From Cladosporium sp. IMV 00045 (Eukaryota > Ascomycota > Dothideomycetes > Cladosporiales > Cladosporiaceae): 15,984 bases of DNA. Positions 1-9,102 of the stretch are shown here, piece by piece (position 1 is the first letter of the stretch; the number at the start of each line of letters is the position of its first letter). The notes beneath the pieces are model-generated. The model was given only the letters and a program-made list of their open reading frames with translations, ran no database searches and was not told where the DNA came from. The position numbers and the translations under genes are program-made. The DNA is taken from NCBI GenBank assembly GCA_001931905.2, contig MSJI02000419.1, forward strand, positions 1-15,984, written 5' to 3'.

Positions 1-81
1 TTCTCTCTTCTCTTCTCATCGATGGCATTGAGCCCGATGGAAGCTCGCTGTCGAGCTTTTCGTAGCTTCAGGAGAGCTTAC

Positions 82-202
82 CGGAGTAGGCGCGGGTGAA
101 CTTCTGGAGCTGAGCAGCCTGGAAGGCCGGGCGGGCGACCTTCACGGAGGACTGAGCGGCCATGGAGGCCATCTTGGGGGCGGCGACGCGGAAGGAAGAC
201 AT
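82..202 (-). CDS. First exon of a mitochondrially targeted protein (partial, product unknown)
   Basis: The ATG at 202-200 opens a 40-codon exon plus one base, ending at 82 just before a strong donor (GTAAGC, 81-76). Without splicing the frame meets TGA within five codons. The peptide starts MSSFRVAAPK, has many Ala, Ser, Arg and Lys and no acidic residue, and ends FTRAYS. That is a typical amphipathic mitochondrial presequence with an R-x-Y/S processing site, so the mature protein probably starts at or just after the splice junction. The intron is phase 1 and its acceptor lies beyond the left edge. The leader (203 to about 400) is rich in CCA, CAT and TCC on the minus strand, as in highly expressed fungal housekeeping genes. 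The visible exon is almost all targeting signal, so the product cannot be named; a respiratory or matrix protein is an inference. Confidence 0.75.
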
Positions 203-428
203 TGTGATGATGGTGAGGTGGTGAGATGGAGTTGAGATGGGTTGTTGATGGATTTGGGATGAAAGTGTGGTCGGATGGAAGATGGTGGTGTGGAGTACGA
301 AGAGCTCTGTCACGGGCAAAGGTGAGGGACAGAACAACTCGGGCGAATTTTCTTGGACAGGACCGCTTAAAGGTCGGATCGAGGGAAGGGAGGTCGGAGC
401 GCCTCACCTGGTCCTGTCGCCGACGATG

Positions 429-433
429 ATTGG
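429..433 (-). promoter_or_regulatory. CCAAT box upstream of the left-edge mitochondrial gene
   Basis: ATTGG on the plus strand reads CCAAT on the coding strand, about 227 bases upstream of the ATG at 202. CCAAT boxes are bound by the fungal HAP/CBC complex, which commonly controls mitochondrial genes. A 5-bp motif is weak evidence alone; the support is its position upstream of a presequence-bearing gene. Confidence 0.3.
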
Positions 434-2318
434 CATGAGGGCGCTCCCGGCCCCTATCCGCGGACGGTCACCTTGTCTGACCCACCCATTAGCGGGTACC
501 GATTAAAGTACGTTCGCATTCGAAGGTATAACTATTCAGATGTGCCCCGTTTGATGAGTCCTGGTGAGAGTCCTCGAAATGCATCGACCTCAAGATGCTA
601 CACGTTGTTTCTTGATGGCAGGATATCCAGCCCACCGACAGAAGAGAGCGCCATTGATGGGGGATGATACGTCGTTGAGAAATTTGATGGACGAATACGG
701 CAATTGTGGGAGTGGTCTGTGTTAGTTGCCGTCACGACCTGGCGTCCATGCGAGAGATCCCATCCGGCTTTGCCCGAAACGGCCTGCGAATAAGTTGCAT
801 TCGTATTCCTGCAGTCAGATTGGTGCATCACCAGACATTCCACGACCGGAATGCTCTTCAGCTGGTACAATCAGGCGCTCTTCGATGGATTTGCTGCCAT
901 GTTGATGGCGTGAGATGGCCATGAGGCAGTCGTCATCGAAAAGCAAAAGCCAGGCGACGTCTGAAGCCAAGGCCGAAACGTGTTCGATGTGAGATTAGCC
1001 TCGCAGCCGTCGGTCAAAGTTTGCCGCCGCAGGGCTGGTAATTGGTTGATGTGTTGTTGCGGCTCAAACCGCATAGCACTAACGCGGGCTTCCGACCGGA
1101 CGGTCCACCGAAACCTGTTCTCCGTGCTACACGCACTCCTTGTTTGTTTCCAGCACGCAGGAATCTGGAGTCTTCCTGGGCATATCGAGCATAGTCGGCA
1201 GCTCATCTGCGTCTTGAGAGTGAAGGGTGCCGGAGTGGAAGATTCTCATGAAGGCCAGCCATCCGGCACCTCAGGGAACTGCCATTGGCCTTCCAGCACC
1301 AGAAACATCCCTCAGACGGGATGATATCGCTTCGATCGCGAAAAACTTGACTCGGTCTCAGACCCACAGTATCTATGGGGCCGACTCCTAGTGTGAGGCC
1401 AGGTGCGAATCAGAGGCGTCTCCGCGACAGGGTCCCGTAGTATAGAGTCCACGACATCCCAAAGCAAAAGCAGCTCGGCCTCCACTCATATAAAAGTCCC
1501 CAGGTACTGTACTGTACTCCGAAAAGAAAGAGATGATGTTGTTCGAGCGACACGAGGCAGAGTTTGAAATGCAGAGGCAGATGAAGAGCTTGAGTTGGCA
1601 AAAGTGAGGGGTCGATGTGAGAGCTGCTTCCGCCAAGGCTCTAGCCGAGATCCCGAGAGCTTGCGACTACTACAACAAAGACGACTGTGTACCCAGGTCT
1701 GAGGCTTGACAAACGATTCGCAAGAGGAAGATAATCCTGAAACGCTTGAGAAGATGCTCCAAACACTCTCGACTGAGACGGTATTGGTCTTTGAATGAAC
1801 GAGGCACATCCACAGACGATTCTACTCGGCCTAGGCTGGAGCTTTATGGAACGATCGATTCGCTTCACCGAAAGCTACGAACACGCTCATTGATTAGTAC
1901 TTGGCCTTGTGAGAATCAGGCGACGCACGTATGTGATTCTGTCCGATCAATCAATCCGATCATCGCTCAGCGTCCAATCTCGATAAAAGAGGTTATCGAA
2001 TCGAAAAAGCCATAATTCGGCATCCAGTGATTGTCTGCAGCCATTGGAGAAGCCATGTAAAGATAGTGAAGGTAATGATGCGGTCCATGTGACATCTACT
2101 AATGCTTGTAGTATCGAACTCCATGTAGCGACAAGATATGATGATAACATGGCCTGGAACAATCCATTCTGGTCAAAAGCATCACCTCCTTGGATATCAA
2201 CCGAACGCTCAGAAAGACTAACAAAACTCCAATCCATCTACCCAAACGACTCAACAGCTTAGAACGCAACCAAGATGCGCATAACGTTTGATAAAAGAAA
2301 ATTTCCACAACACGACCA
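434..2318. other. Gene-poor interval, no convincing gene
   Basis: About 1.9 kb lies between the upstream region of the left-edge gene and the 3' end of the HET gene. The longest open frames are about 110 codons, fall on both strands, and match no family I recognise. No tRNA, transposon end, long terminal repeat or satellite was seen. The features that stand out are a TATAAAAG box at 1489-1496 followed by a (GTACT)3 repeat at 1504-1518, and several short frames with protein-like composition in different phases (minus strand, about 730-1320; plus strand, 1533-1790). These could be remnants of a decayed gene, a small intron-rich gene, or chance. Confidence 0.5.
1489..1496 (+). promoter_or_regulatory. 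Possible TATA box
   Basis: TATAAAAG is a consensus TATA element. It sits 44 bases before the ATG pair at 1533-1538, which opens a 24-codon frame ending in TGA at 1605. No recognised gene follows, so this may be chance or the promoter of a noncoding or very small transcript. Confidence 0.2.
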
Positions 2319-4249
2319 TCACACCAAAACAACATCCTCCACCCCCGCCCCACTCTCAACAACCTCACCGCACATGACCTCTCTCGAAAGCACGAAACAC
2401 TCGCAAAGCAAGCGGAACGGTCTCTGCGCCGAGTTCCACGGCGGCGGCAGCGGACGCAGCACGACCGGGACGTCTCCGCCCAGTAAGATGGCGAGCACGT
2501 CGCCGGGTTGAACGCCTGGCGTCGCGAGGCCGGCGAAGCCTTCTTTCTGCGTGCGGAAGCTGGCGCGGCCGTAGGTTGCTGTTGGGGTTGGGTGGAAGGG
2601 GGCGGCGGAGAGCGGGGGTTGTTTTTGTTCTATTGGGGAACTTGACGTTGTGGAACTGGTAGATGTGAGTCGCTCGTTGGAAAGACCTGGATCGGGATCT
2701 AATGCCGAAGTGTCCGTGGTGGCAATTGTGTCCAAGATCACAGCAGAGAGGCGCAGGCGCGGACCGGAGTCTGTGGCGGCGATGATTTCGAAGTTCTCGC
2801 GACGCTCGCCTCCCGCACGATATGCACTGCGGACGCTCTCCGTCCACGCATCCCTCGAAGGGGCCGAGAGGAGCGTCGGCGCAGTCTTGGCCCAAATCGG
2901 CGCCAAATGCCACGTGTACGTCCAGTCCGGGACCCAGGAAGGCAGCGCGTAGTGCTGGTGCAGGGCGCCTGCGCTGTAGAGGATGCTCATGAGCTGAAAG
3001 GTGCGCGTGGCGTCTGTGGGGTCCTTCCACGCGGCGTAGCAGGCTTCGATGGCGTTGATGTAGTCCCGCGCGACTTCGACATAGAGGCTCTCGACCGAAC
3101 GGGCGTAGTCTGGCGTGGTGGTGAGGAGGGTGAGGCCGTAGAAGGCGTAGATTTTGTCGTGGTCGTGGGTGGCGTTGCTGCTCTTGGCGAGGATGAGGAG
3201 TTGGCTGATGTCGGCGTGGGAGATGCCGGCTTTCTGCTGCGACATCATGTCGGTGATGATGGCGATGCGCTGTTTGGGGTTGCCCAGGAGAGCTTCCTGT
3301 TTGGCGAAGCCGGAGGTTTGCTGGGTTGCGCGATCGCGTGCGAGACTGATGAGGTTTTCCCACGACATGATGGCGTCGCCGCCGCCGCATGATACTCGGA
3401 TGGTGGATGCTAGGCATACTTCGCTGATGACCCATACTCTGCCAAACCAAGGCTGGTCGAGGAGCTTTTGGATCGCATCTTGAAGTTGTCTGGAAGGGAG
3501 TATGCGTTTCAGTGTTGATCGTGCGCTTTCGGAGTCGTTTCGTTTCATCTTCTTCGCATATTCGCAAAGCTTGTCGCTGCGGTCGAACTCTCCTAGCCAA
3601 ACCTTTTCGTACATGTCAGTGCTTATTTCCATTGAAGTCTTCAAATAGCTCAACATACAACAACTTGTCTCGCTCGATTGTAGATGAACTTCATGATCGA
3701 CACCTGATGTCCTCTCTCCACGAAATCGTTCTGATTGATGCATATTTGATCCACCCAAATCAGCGCCTTCTCCCTGCGCTTGCGAACATTCCGCAACGCA
3801 GAGAGTAAATTACTCGTCACCCTAAACCGACAGCCATCGACGAGAATCGCCGCATCTTGCACGGTGGTCAGCCAGCAATACGACAGACACTTGTAGTCTC
3901 TCCGCGGCGCCACAGACGATTCCTGAATGAGGTCGATTTCGATCGGTTGCGTGCCGACGCCGGGCTTGAGCACCGCAAGGCGGAATGAGCGTCTATCTGT
4001 CAGTGCTTGATAAATAAATGGCTGTGCGTGGGTGAGTGATCTGTCGCTCTGTCGCTGTCGCCTCCTCCGGCGTGAGCTTGTAGGGTCTGGCGATGCGGTG
4101 AAGGGCCGGTGGTCGTATACGGGATCATGCTCTTCATAGCCGGAAGCGTCTAGAGACACGGAGCGGAACCCTAGTGACATGCGAGGATCGATGGCGTCGG
4201 GTTCCTCGTAGTCTAGGGAGTCACGCATCCGTGGTGATATGCTGACCAT
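2319..4249 (-). CDS. HET-domain (heterokaryon incompatibility) protein, two exons
   Basis: Exon 1 is 4249-3659 and exon 2 is 3602-2319, separated by a 56-nt phase-0 intron (donor GTATGT, branch ACTGAC, acceptor AAG); 624 aa. HET blocks in order: YKCLSYCW (residues 119-126), a long helix, IWVDQICINQND (164-175), QVSIMKFIYNRARQVVVWLGE (182-202, spanning the junction), PWFGRVWVISEV (248-259), then DKIYAFYGL. The C-terminal part carries the usual GFAGLATPGVQPGDVLAILLGG and VPVVLRP signature. The first 75 residues are acidic, then Arg-rich (SRRRRRQRQ), and look disordered. HET proteins mediate non-self recognition and programmed cell death after hyphal fusion in filamentous ascomycetes; the partner and specificity here are unknown. 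The start chosen is the first in-frame ATG, in a good context (AACATGG); the frame extends upstream to a TTG at 4273. I see no linked NLR, HeLo or other incompatibility partner. The gene appears intact. Confidence 0.9.
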
Positions 4250-5299
4250 GTTGCAGTATTCTGTCAGGGGCAAAGTCAGAACGACGATGCCGTATGTATC
4301 GCTGCCCGTCCTTTATGGTGTCTTGCAGGCATTTGCATTATCTTTGAAGAGTGATATGCTGTAGCGTTCAACAATAATTGTGTAAAGTGGATTAAATCGA
4401 GATAGAATTGTTGTTGTCACAACTCCAAGTCTGCTGAGCCACAACATGCAATGTCACCCAAGGAGATGCCGAAGTGCGTTCGGGCTTCACACAAAAGACG
4501 TACGTACTTGCAAACCACACAGACGAAAATATTGAAGACTTTATTTCGACGGCGATGTGCTCAGTAAAACTACCTAACAGTCACATTTTTGTGCTACCAG
4601 ACTTGAATGCTCCAAGTCGAGTGAGATTTGATTTTGCATGAGATGGCTTCCAGCTTTGTGCCGAGGCATGCGTCGAAGGACGCTCTGCGAGAGGCCAAGT
4701 ACATGTAGGTAGCTATGAAGATGTCTGCCTACATCCACCCAGAAGGAGCCTCAAGAACTGTATTAGCTAGATATTATCTAAGCTATAGCAAGCCGGGGGT
4801 GCCATTTCTTGGTATACTTCTAGTCGTTACACTACCTATTCTCTCGCCTATTGCAGATAGTCTCCTCGGAGGCTGAATCGCCACTCTCCTGCAAAATGTA
4901 CCCCGCTCCATGCCCTCACCATTGGATGACGTGCGAGAAAACACTCTGTGATGAGCATTGATTACACGTGTATATCCCATTCAGGCAGGATATCATCGTC
5001 TGCATTATTGATTATTTGTAGTATCGCCAGACCGTCTTGTTTAGCCAGATAGACACGTGTGCAGGTCCTGCCGAAACTCTTTACTGGTTCCACAGCGGCG
5101 CCATTACAAACGAAGCAGGTGAATTCGGCCTTAAGCGGCGATTGCTGTTATGATGAAACTGCCTGTCCATCCCGGTATATTTTGTGCTTCTCCCACCGCC
5201 CGACGCCCCGTCTACTCTTCAACCACCACACTCCTGTCAACTTTCAGGCAAAACCGATACACAGACCAGAAGTCACCATTCCACACCACTACCGCCAAG
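4250..5299. other. Divergent intergenic region between the HET gene and the aldo-keto reductase gene
   Basis: About 1.05 kb contains no supported gene; the longest open frame lying wholly inside it is about 65 codons. The HET-proximal half is AT-richer, with small palindromes at 4371-4381 (ACAATAATTGT) and around 4414-4424 (GTTGTCACAAC). The reductase-proximal half holds the motif cluster at 4921-5060. The last 80 bases before the ATG at 5300 form a C/A-rich leader ending in CCGCCAAG, a typical fungal 5' UTR. I could not place transcription starts. Confidence 0.6.
4921..5060 (+). promoter_or_regulatory. Motif cluster: CCAAT, CRE-like and two CACGTG palindromes
   Basis: Within 140 bases there are ATTGG (4921-4925), TGACGTG (4927-4933), the 10-bp palindrome TACACGTGTA (4963-4972) and a second ACACGTGT (5053-5060). 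CACGTG is the core bHLH E-box; TGACGT is the core bZIP ATF/CREB half. The cluster lies 240-380 bases upstream of the reductase ATG and about 670-810 bases upstream of the HET ATG, so it more likely serves the reductase. Binding is inferred from motif only. Confidence 0.35.
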
Positions 5300-6548
5300 A
5301 TGTCTGTTGTCAAGAGCCAGTTCGACCCCAAGGAAATGGTACCGCCACCTCGACATCTATCTCAGTTCACATAATTGCATCACTAACACCACTCCCAGCA
5401 ATTCCGCCACCTCGGCCCCAGCGGTCTCAAGGTCTCCGTCCTCTCCCTCGGCGGCTGGTTAACCTACGGCGGCACGCAAAACGGCAGCATCGTCAAGGAC
5501 TGCATGCAAGCCGCGTGGGACCACGGCATCAACTTCTTCGACACGGCCGAGGTTTACGCCAACGGCAAGTGCGAGGTCGAGATGGGCCAGGCGCTCAAGG
5601 AGCTCGACTGGCCGCGTGACGAGTACGTGCTGAGCACCAAGGTCTTCTTCGGCACCGGCCGCAAGGAGCCCAACACCCGCGGTCTGAGCAGGAAGCACGT
5701 CGTCGAGGGCCTCAAGAGCTCGCTCGAGAGGCTGCAGCAGCCGTACGTCGACATCGTTCTCGCCCACAGGCCTGATGTCGGCACTCCCATGAAGGAGATC
5801 GTCGAGGGCTTCACTCAGGTCATCCGCAACTTGAACCTCGCTTACTACTGGGGTACCTCCGAGTGGTCTGCTGTGCAGATCATGGAGGCCACCCAGATCG
5901 CTGAGAAGTAAGCCTTCTTTCTCTCTACAATATGCTCCGCAAGTCAAGCACAGCCACTAACAAACCACCACCAGGTACAACCTCATCGCCCCCATCGCCG
6001 AGCAGCCTCAGTACAACGCCTTCCACCGCCAGCGCTTCGAGGTCGAGTACGCGCCTCTGTACGAGCAGTTCCAGTACGGCACCACCGTCTGGTCCCCTCT
6101 GGCCTCCGGTCTCCTCACCGGAAAGTACAACGACGGCATCCCCGAGGACAGCCGCTTTGCACAGAACAAGGCTTTCTTCGAGAACACGGTCAGCGCTCTG
6201 CAGACCGAGGAGGGCAAGGCCAAGATCCAGAAGGTCAGGGAGCTCACCAAGATCGCCGAGGAGCTCGGTGGCACTGTTGCGCAGCTTTCTCTTGCATGGT
6301 AAGTCTTCCTGTTGTATCTCGATCATATGACCCGACAATTCGAGTGCTAACACTTCTTCTTCTTCAGGTGCGTCATGAACCCCAACGTCAGCACCGTCAT
6401 CCTGGGCGCCACCAAGGTCGCGCAGATCGAGGACAACTGCAAGGCCATGAAGTTGCTTCCCAAGATCACTCCCGAGATCATGTCCAAGATCGAGGACGTG
6501 CTGAAGAACAAGCCCGAGGGCCCCGCCTCCTACGGTCGTCAGAGGTAA
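5300..6548 (+). CDS. Aldo-keto reductase, voltage-gated K+ channel beta subunit-like (AKR6 family), four exons
   Basis: Exons are 5300-5338, 5399-5907, 5975-6298 and 6368-6548. Introns are 60, 67 and 69 nt, each with a CTAAC branch point and a C-AG acceptor. The joined product is 350 aa. It opens after exon 1 with [19 protein letters not shown], the AKR entry motif. The catalytic tetrad is visible: Asp61 and Tyr66 (FFDTAEVY), Lys94 (LSTK) and His136 (LAHRPD). YYWGTSEWS (162-170), EQPQYN (192-197), [13 protein letters not shown] (222-234) and ILGATK (302-307) are AKR6 signatures, the last part forming the NADPH pocket. Animal Kv-beta proteins have Asn where this has His, so this copy looks like an active NADPH-dependent carbonyl reductase; substrate unknown, probably cytosolic. 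No channel partner is nearby. The first donor (GTACCG) is weak. The stop codon overlaps a good donor, so the C-terminus may be longer (see findings). Confidence 0.93.
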
Positions 6549-7249
6549 GCACGTCGTTCAAGACGAGTTCTCCCTTCTTGTGGGGAGGGTGGAGCTTTGG
6601 GAAAGACGTGTTATCCTCTCTCAGAAGAGCCCCGTCGTGAGGTCGGTGAGGGGAAATTCATGAATGATAGAAAATTAAAAGTGGGCATGATTGTACGAAA
6701 AAGCAACAGAATACATGATCACATGTATTGTTCTTCTTACTCTCTGGATTTTCTTTCTTTCTTCCTCTTCATACCTTACTCACTTTCTTGGCCTATACTT
6801 ATCACATGTTTTGGCATGAGCTTATGATTTTCTCGCTTTGCTTCCCAGGACCCTCTTCCAACCCAGTCGTAAGAACAAGTTGTAGGTTCCCAGAGAATCG
6901 GGTCGGTGAGCTATTCGAAAGGCGCTGAGGGGAGGTTGAGTTTTGGATGGTCCTCTGTGTGGAGAGTTGTGTTGCGTTTGGATGATACAACGTCCGTCTT
7001 GACTACTGACGGCAACATGTTGGTCTTTTCTGTTCAAGCATGTACACAAACTCGCACCCCACAGGACGCCCAAGTCGTCGGATGATCTCGAGACTGAACA
7101 CTGGACATTGAAACGAGTCGTGAGAGAGGAGTTGTGTACAAGTAAAATGCTTCCGATTCGTCGTGATTATTGCTAGCTATTATACACAATCTCGCTTCCA
7201 ACTCAGATCCAGGCAAGAGGCAGAAGAAGAAAAGCCGCAACAAAAAAAT
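6549..7249. other. Convergent 3' intergenic region
   Basis: About 700 bases separate the stop codons of the reductase (plus) and SOD2 (minus), so both 3' UTRs lie here. The only open frames are under 85 codons. Contents are a hairpin at 6710-6729, T-rich stretches at 6725-6800, and a pyrimidine-rich tract ending in CCCAG at 6830-6848 that could act as a splice acceptor for an alternative last exon of the reductase. No gene seen. Confidence 0.6.
6710..6729 (+). other. Perfect 8-bp hairpin in the reductase 3' region
   Basis: AATACATG and CATGTATT form an exact inverted repeat around a four-base loop (ATCA). It sits 162 bases after the reductase stop codon. It could be an mRNA 3' UTR structure, or intronic if the alternative splice described in the findings is used. 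There is no following T-run, and a Rho-independent terminator would not be expected in a eukaryote. Confidence 0.4.
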
Positions 7250-8093
7250 CTACTGCAGCCTCTTCTCCGCCGCCTTCCAGTTGATGACGTCCCAAATGGC
7301 GCTGAAGTACTCGGCCTTGCGGTTCTGGTACTGCAGGTAGTAGGCGTGCTCCCAGGCGTCGATGCCGAGGATGGGGCGGTACTGGCCGACGACGGGGTCC
7401 TGGTTGGCGTAGGTCTTGATGCCGATGTTGCCCGTCTGCACGTCCTGCACCAGCCAGGCCCAGCCGCTGCCCTGGATGCCCGCCAGCGCCGCGTTGAACT
7501 TGCTCTTCAGCTCGTCCAGAGAGCCGTACGAGGCCGTGATCTTCTCTGCCAGAGCGCCGCTGGGAGGCTCGCCGCCGCCGGCGGACTTGGGTGCCAGGTT
7601 CTCCCAGAAGAGGGTGTGGTTGGTGTGGCCGCCTGGAGGTGTTGTTAGTATTTGGGCGCCTTTCCGTTGCTCTGACCCCTTGCAAGACAGGGCGACTTAC
7701 CACCGTGGAAGTTAATCAGGGGCTGCTGCGCGATCTGAGCCTGGATGTCGCCCTTGTGCTGGGCCTCCTGCAGCTTCTCGATGGCGGTGTTGTAGGAGGT
7801 GACGTAGGTGTTGTGGTGCTTGGAGTGGTGAAGCTCCATGATCTGGCCGCTGATGGCCGGCTCGAGCGCGCCATAGTCGTCTATTGAGGAAGAGCTTTGT
7901 CAGCTTTGCCCCACTGCTAGGAGAAGAAGAAATCCTCGATCTGAAACCGGGTCGGAGCAAACGTACAAGACAGGTCAGGCAGAGTAGCCTTGCCGCGGGT
8001 GAAGGTGGTGTTGCCGATGGCAGCGGCGCGGGTGGAGGGCGCAGAGCGGACGGCGGAGCGCAGAGCGCTGGAGCGGAAGAGGGTAGCGGCCAT
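7250..8093 (-). CDS. SOD2: Mitochondrial manganese superoxide dismutase, three exons
   Basis: Exons are 8093-7967, 7880-7701 and 7632-7250; introns are 86 nt (branch GCTGAC) and 68 nt (branch ACTAAC). The product is 229 aa, normal for the family. Residues 1 to about 34 are a presequence rich in Arg, Ala and Ser with no acidic residue, so the enzyme is directed to the matrix. The mature part starts near ATLPDLSYDYGALEP. Metal ligands align as His60 (ELHHSKHH), His108 (GGGHTNH), Asp194 and His198 ([10 protein letters not shown]). Gln156 in GIQGSGW is at the position typical of Mn rather than Fe enzymes. It converts superoxide to hydrogen peroxide and oxygen, protecting the respiratory chain. 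The start is the first ATG, with A at -3 and G at +4. It lies downstream of QCR6 on the same strand, over 1.4 kb away, so co-transcription is not implied. Confidence 0.97.
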
Positions 8094-8230
8094 GATTGAG
8101 AAGTGTCTGTTGTGTCTGTATGGGGGGTATCACAAGAGGTGGTGTTTCAATGGGAGAAGAAGAGGGCAAAAGGTCAGCACGCAACCGAGGGAGCGAGCAG
8201 CGAGCTTTGAAGCTTAGGGTCGTTCACCTC

Positions 8231-8237
8231 GACGTCA
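8231..8237 (-). promoter_or_regulatory. ATF/CREB-like site upstream of SOD2
   Basis: The coding strand reads TGACGTCG, seven of eight bases of the palindromic CRE TGACGTCA, about 140 bases upstream of the SOD2 ATG. In filamentous fungi bZIP factors of the AtfA type bind this motif and control oxidative-stress genes, so the placement is sensible. The match is by motif only. Confidence 0.35.
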
Positions 8238-9102
8238 TTTCATGGCATGGCATCGCCAACGGTCCTGTCCCCGAAAGGCCGACTTTACATGTATCGGATC
8301 GAATCGATATGTTGTGATTACATGATTGCTCTCACCGGTCGGTCTTTCGCTTTGCAAGTATTGTCTTCTAGTAATTTTTCATCTCGTTATGACTGACAAA
8401 ATCGCTTCTCAAACAGCGAACACCAGCCTTTGATAGCAGATGGAGCATTCCTCTGTGGTAAAGTACTTCTGGGGATTGACTTGCTCCCTAAGCTAGGACC
8501 AAGCATCGGAATACCGGAAGACAAGGATCAAGCTGATGCCTGTCTTCGAGTATGTCGTTTTGATCCTGATCTGACCCTCACCCACTAGTAGTAGCTTCTT
8601 ACCAAGAGCAACAAAACGAATCGCCCCGAACGGGTTGAAGATACCTCCCTCTCTCCGGCCAAACCATAACAATTCACATCTACAGGCCACAACTCTTGCC
8701 AGATATTTCTATCACAACACTTGACGTAAAATCTTGACGCTTCATCAAACATGTCTTCACACCCGTCTCACAGCATACCTGTAGCCCTCGCGTCCAACAT
8801 CCCATGCCAAAGAGTCTTCACTGACGGCTTGAACGTGCGCGAAGTGGTATACAATTTGTGACATATATCCATCACAGAACATGAGCTGTCTTGAATCATG
8901 CTCCTGTTCAAAACGATCTCCGACATCGCTTTCTACTGCAAAACAAATGAAAGCAAATCGAGCCAAAGCATAACTCCGGCTCCGGGACTATTATCCTCGA
9001 GCAAGTCTTCGACATGCCATAAGACGTTGGGACCTTTGCCATTGACTAGAGTGGCGGCGTTTGCGTTTGCATCGGAGTAAAGGATTGATGATCAGGGAAA
9101 CG

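Noticed and set aside
2907..3392. 161-codon plus-strand open frame
   Set aside because: Antisense shadow of the HET exon, Val/Gly/Asp-rich, no family features.
2365..3600. 411-codon minus-strand open frame overlapping HET exon 2
   Set aside because: Arg/His/Pro-rich out-of-frame shadow of a GC-rich coding exon; the overlapping frame carries clear HET motifs.
4271..4273. Start of the HET gene at 4273
   Set aside because: The codon is TTG; the first ATG in frame is at 4249-4247 with a good context.
5059..5619. 186-codon plus-strand open frame covering the reductase start
   Set aside because: Out of frame with the reductase, reads through its first intron, and has Pro/Arg-rich shadow composition.
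5925..6353. 142-codon minus-strand Leu/Val-rich open frame
   Set aside because: Antisense shadow of reductase exon 3 and its flanking introns.
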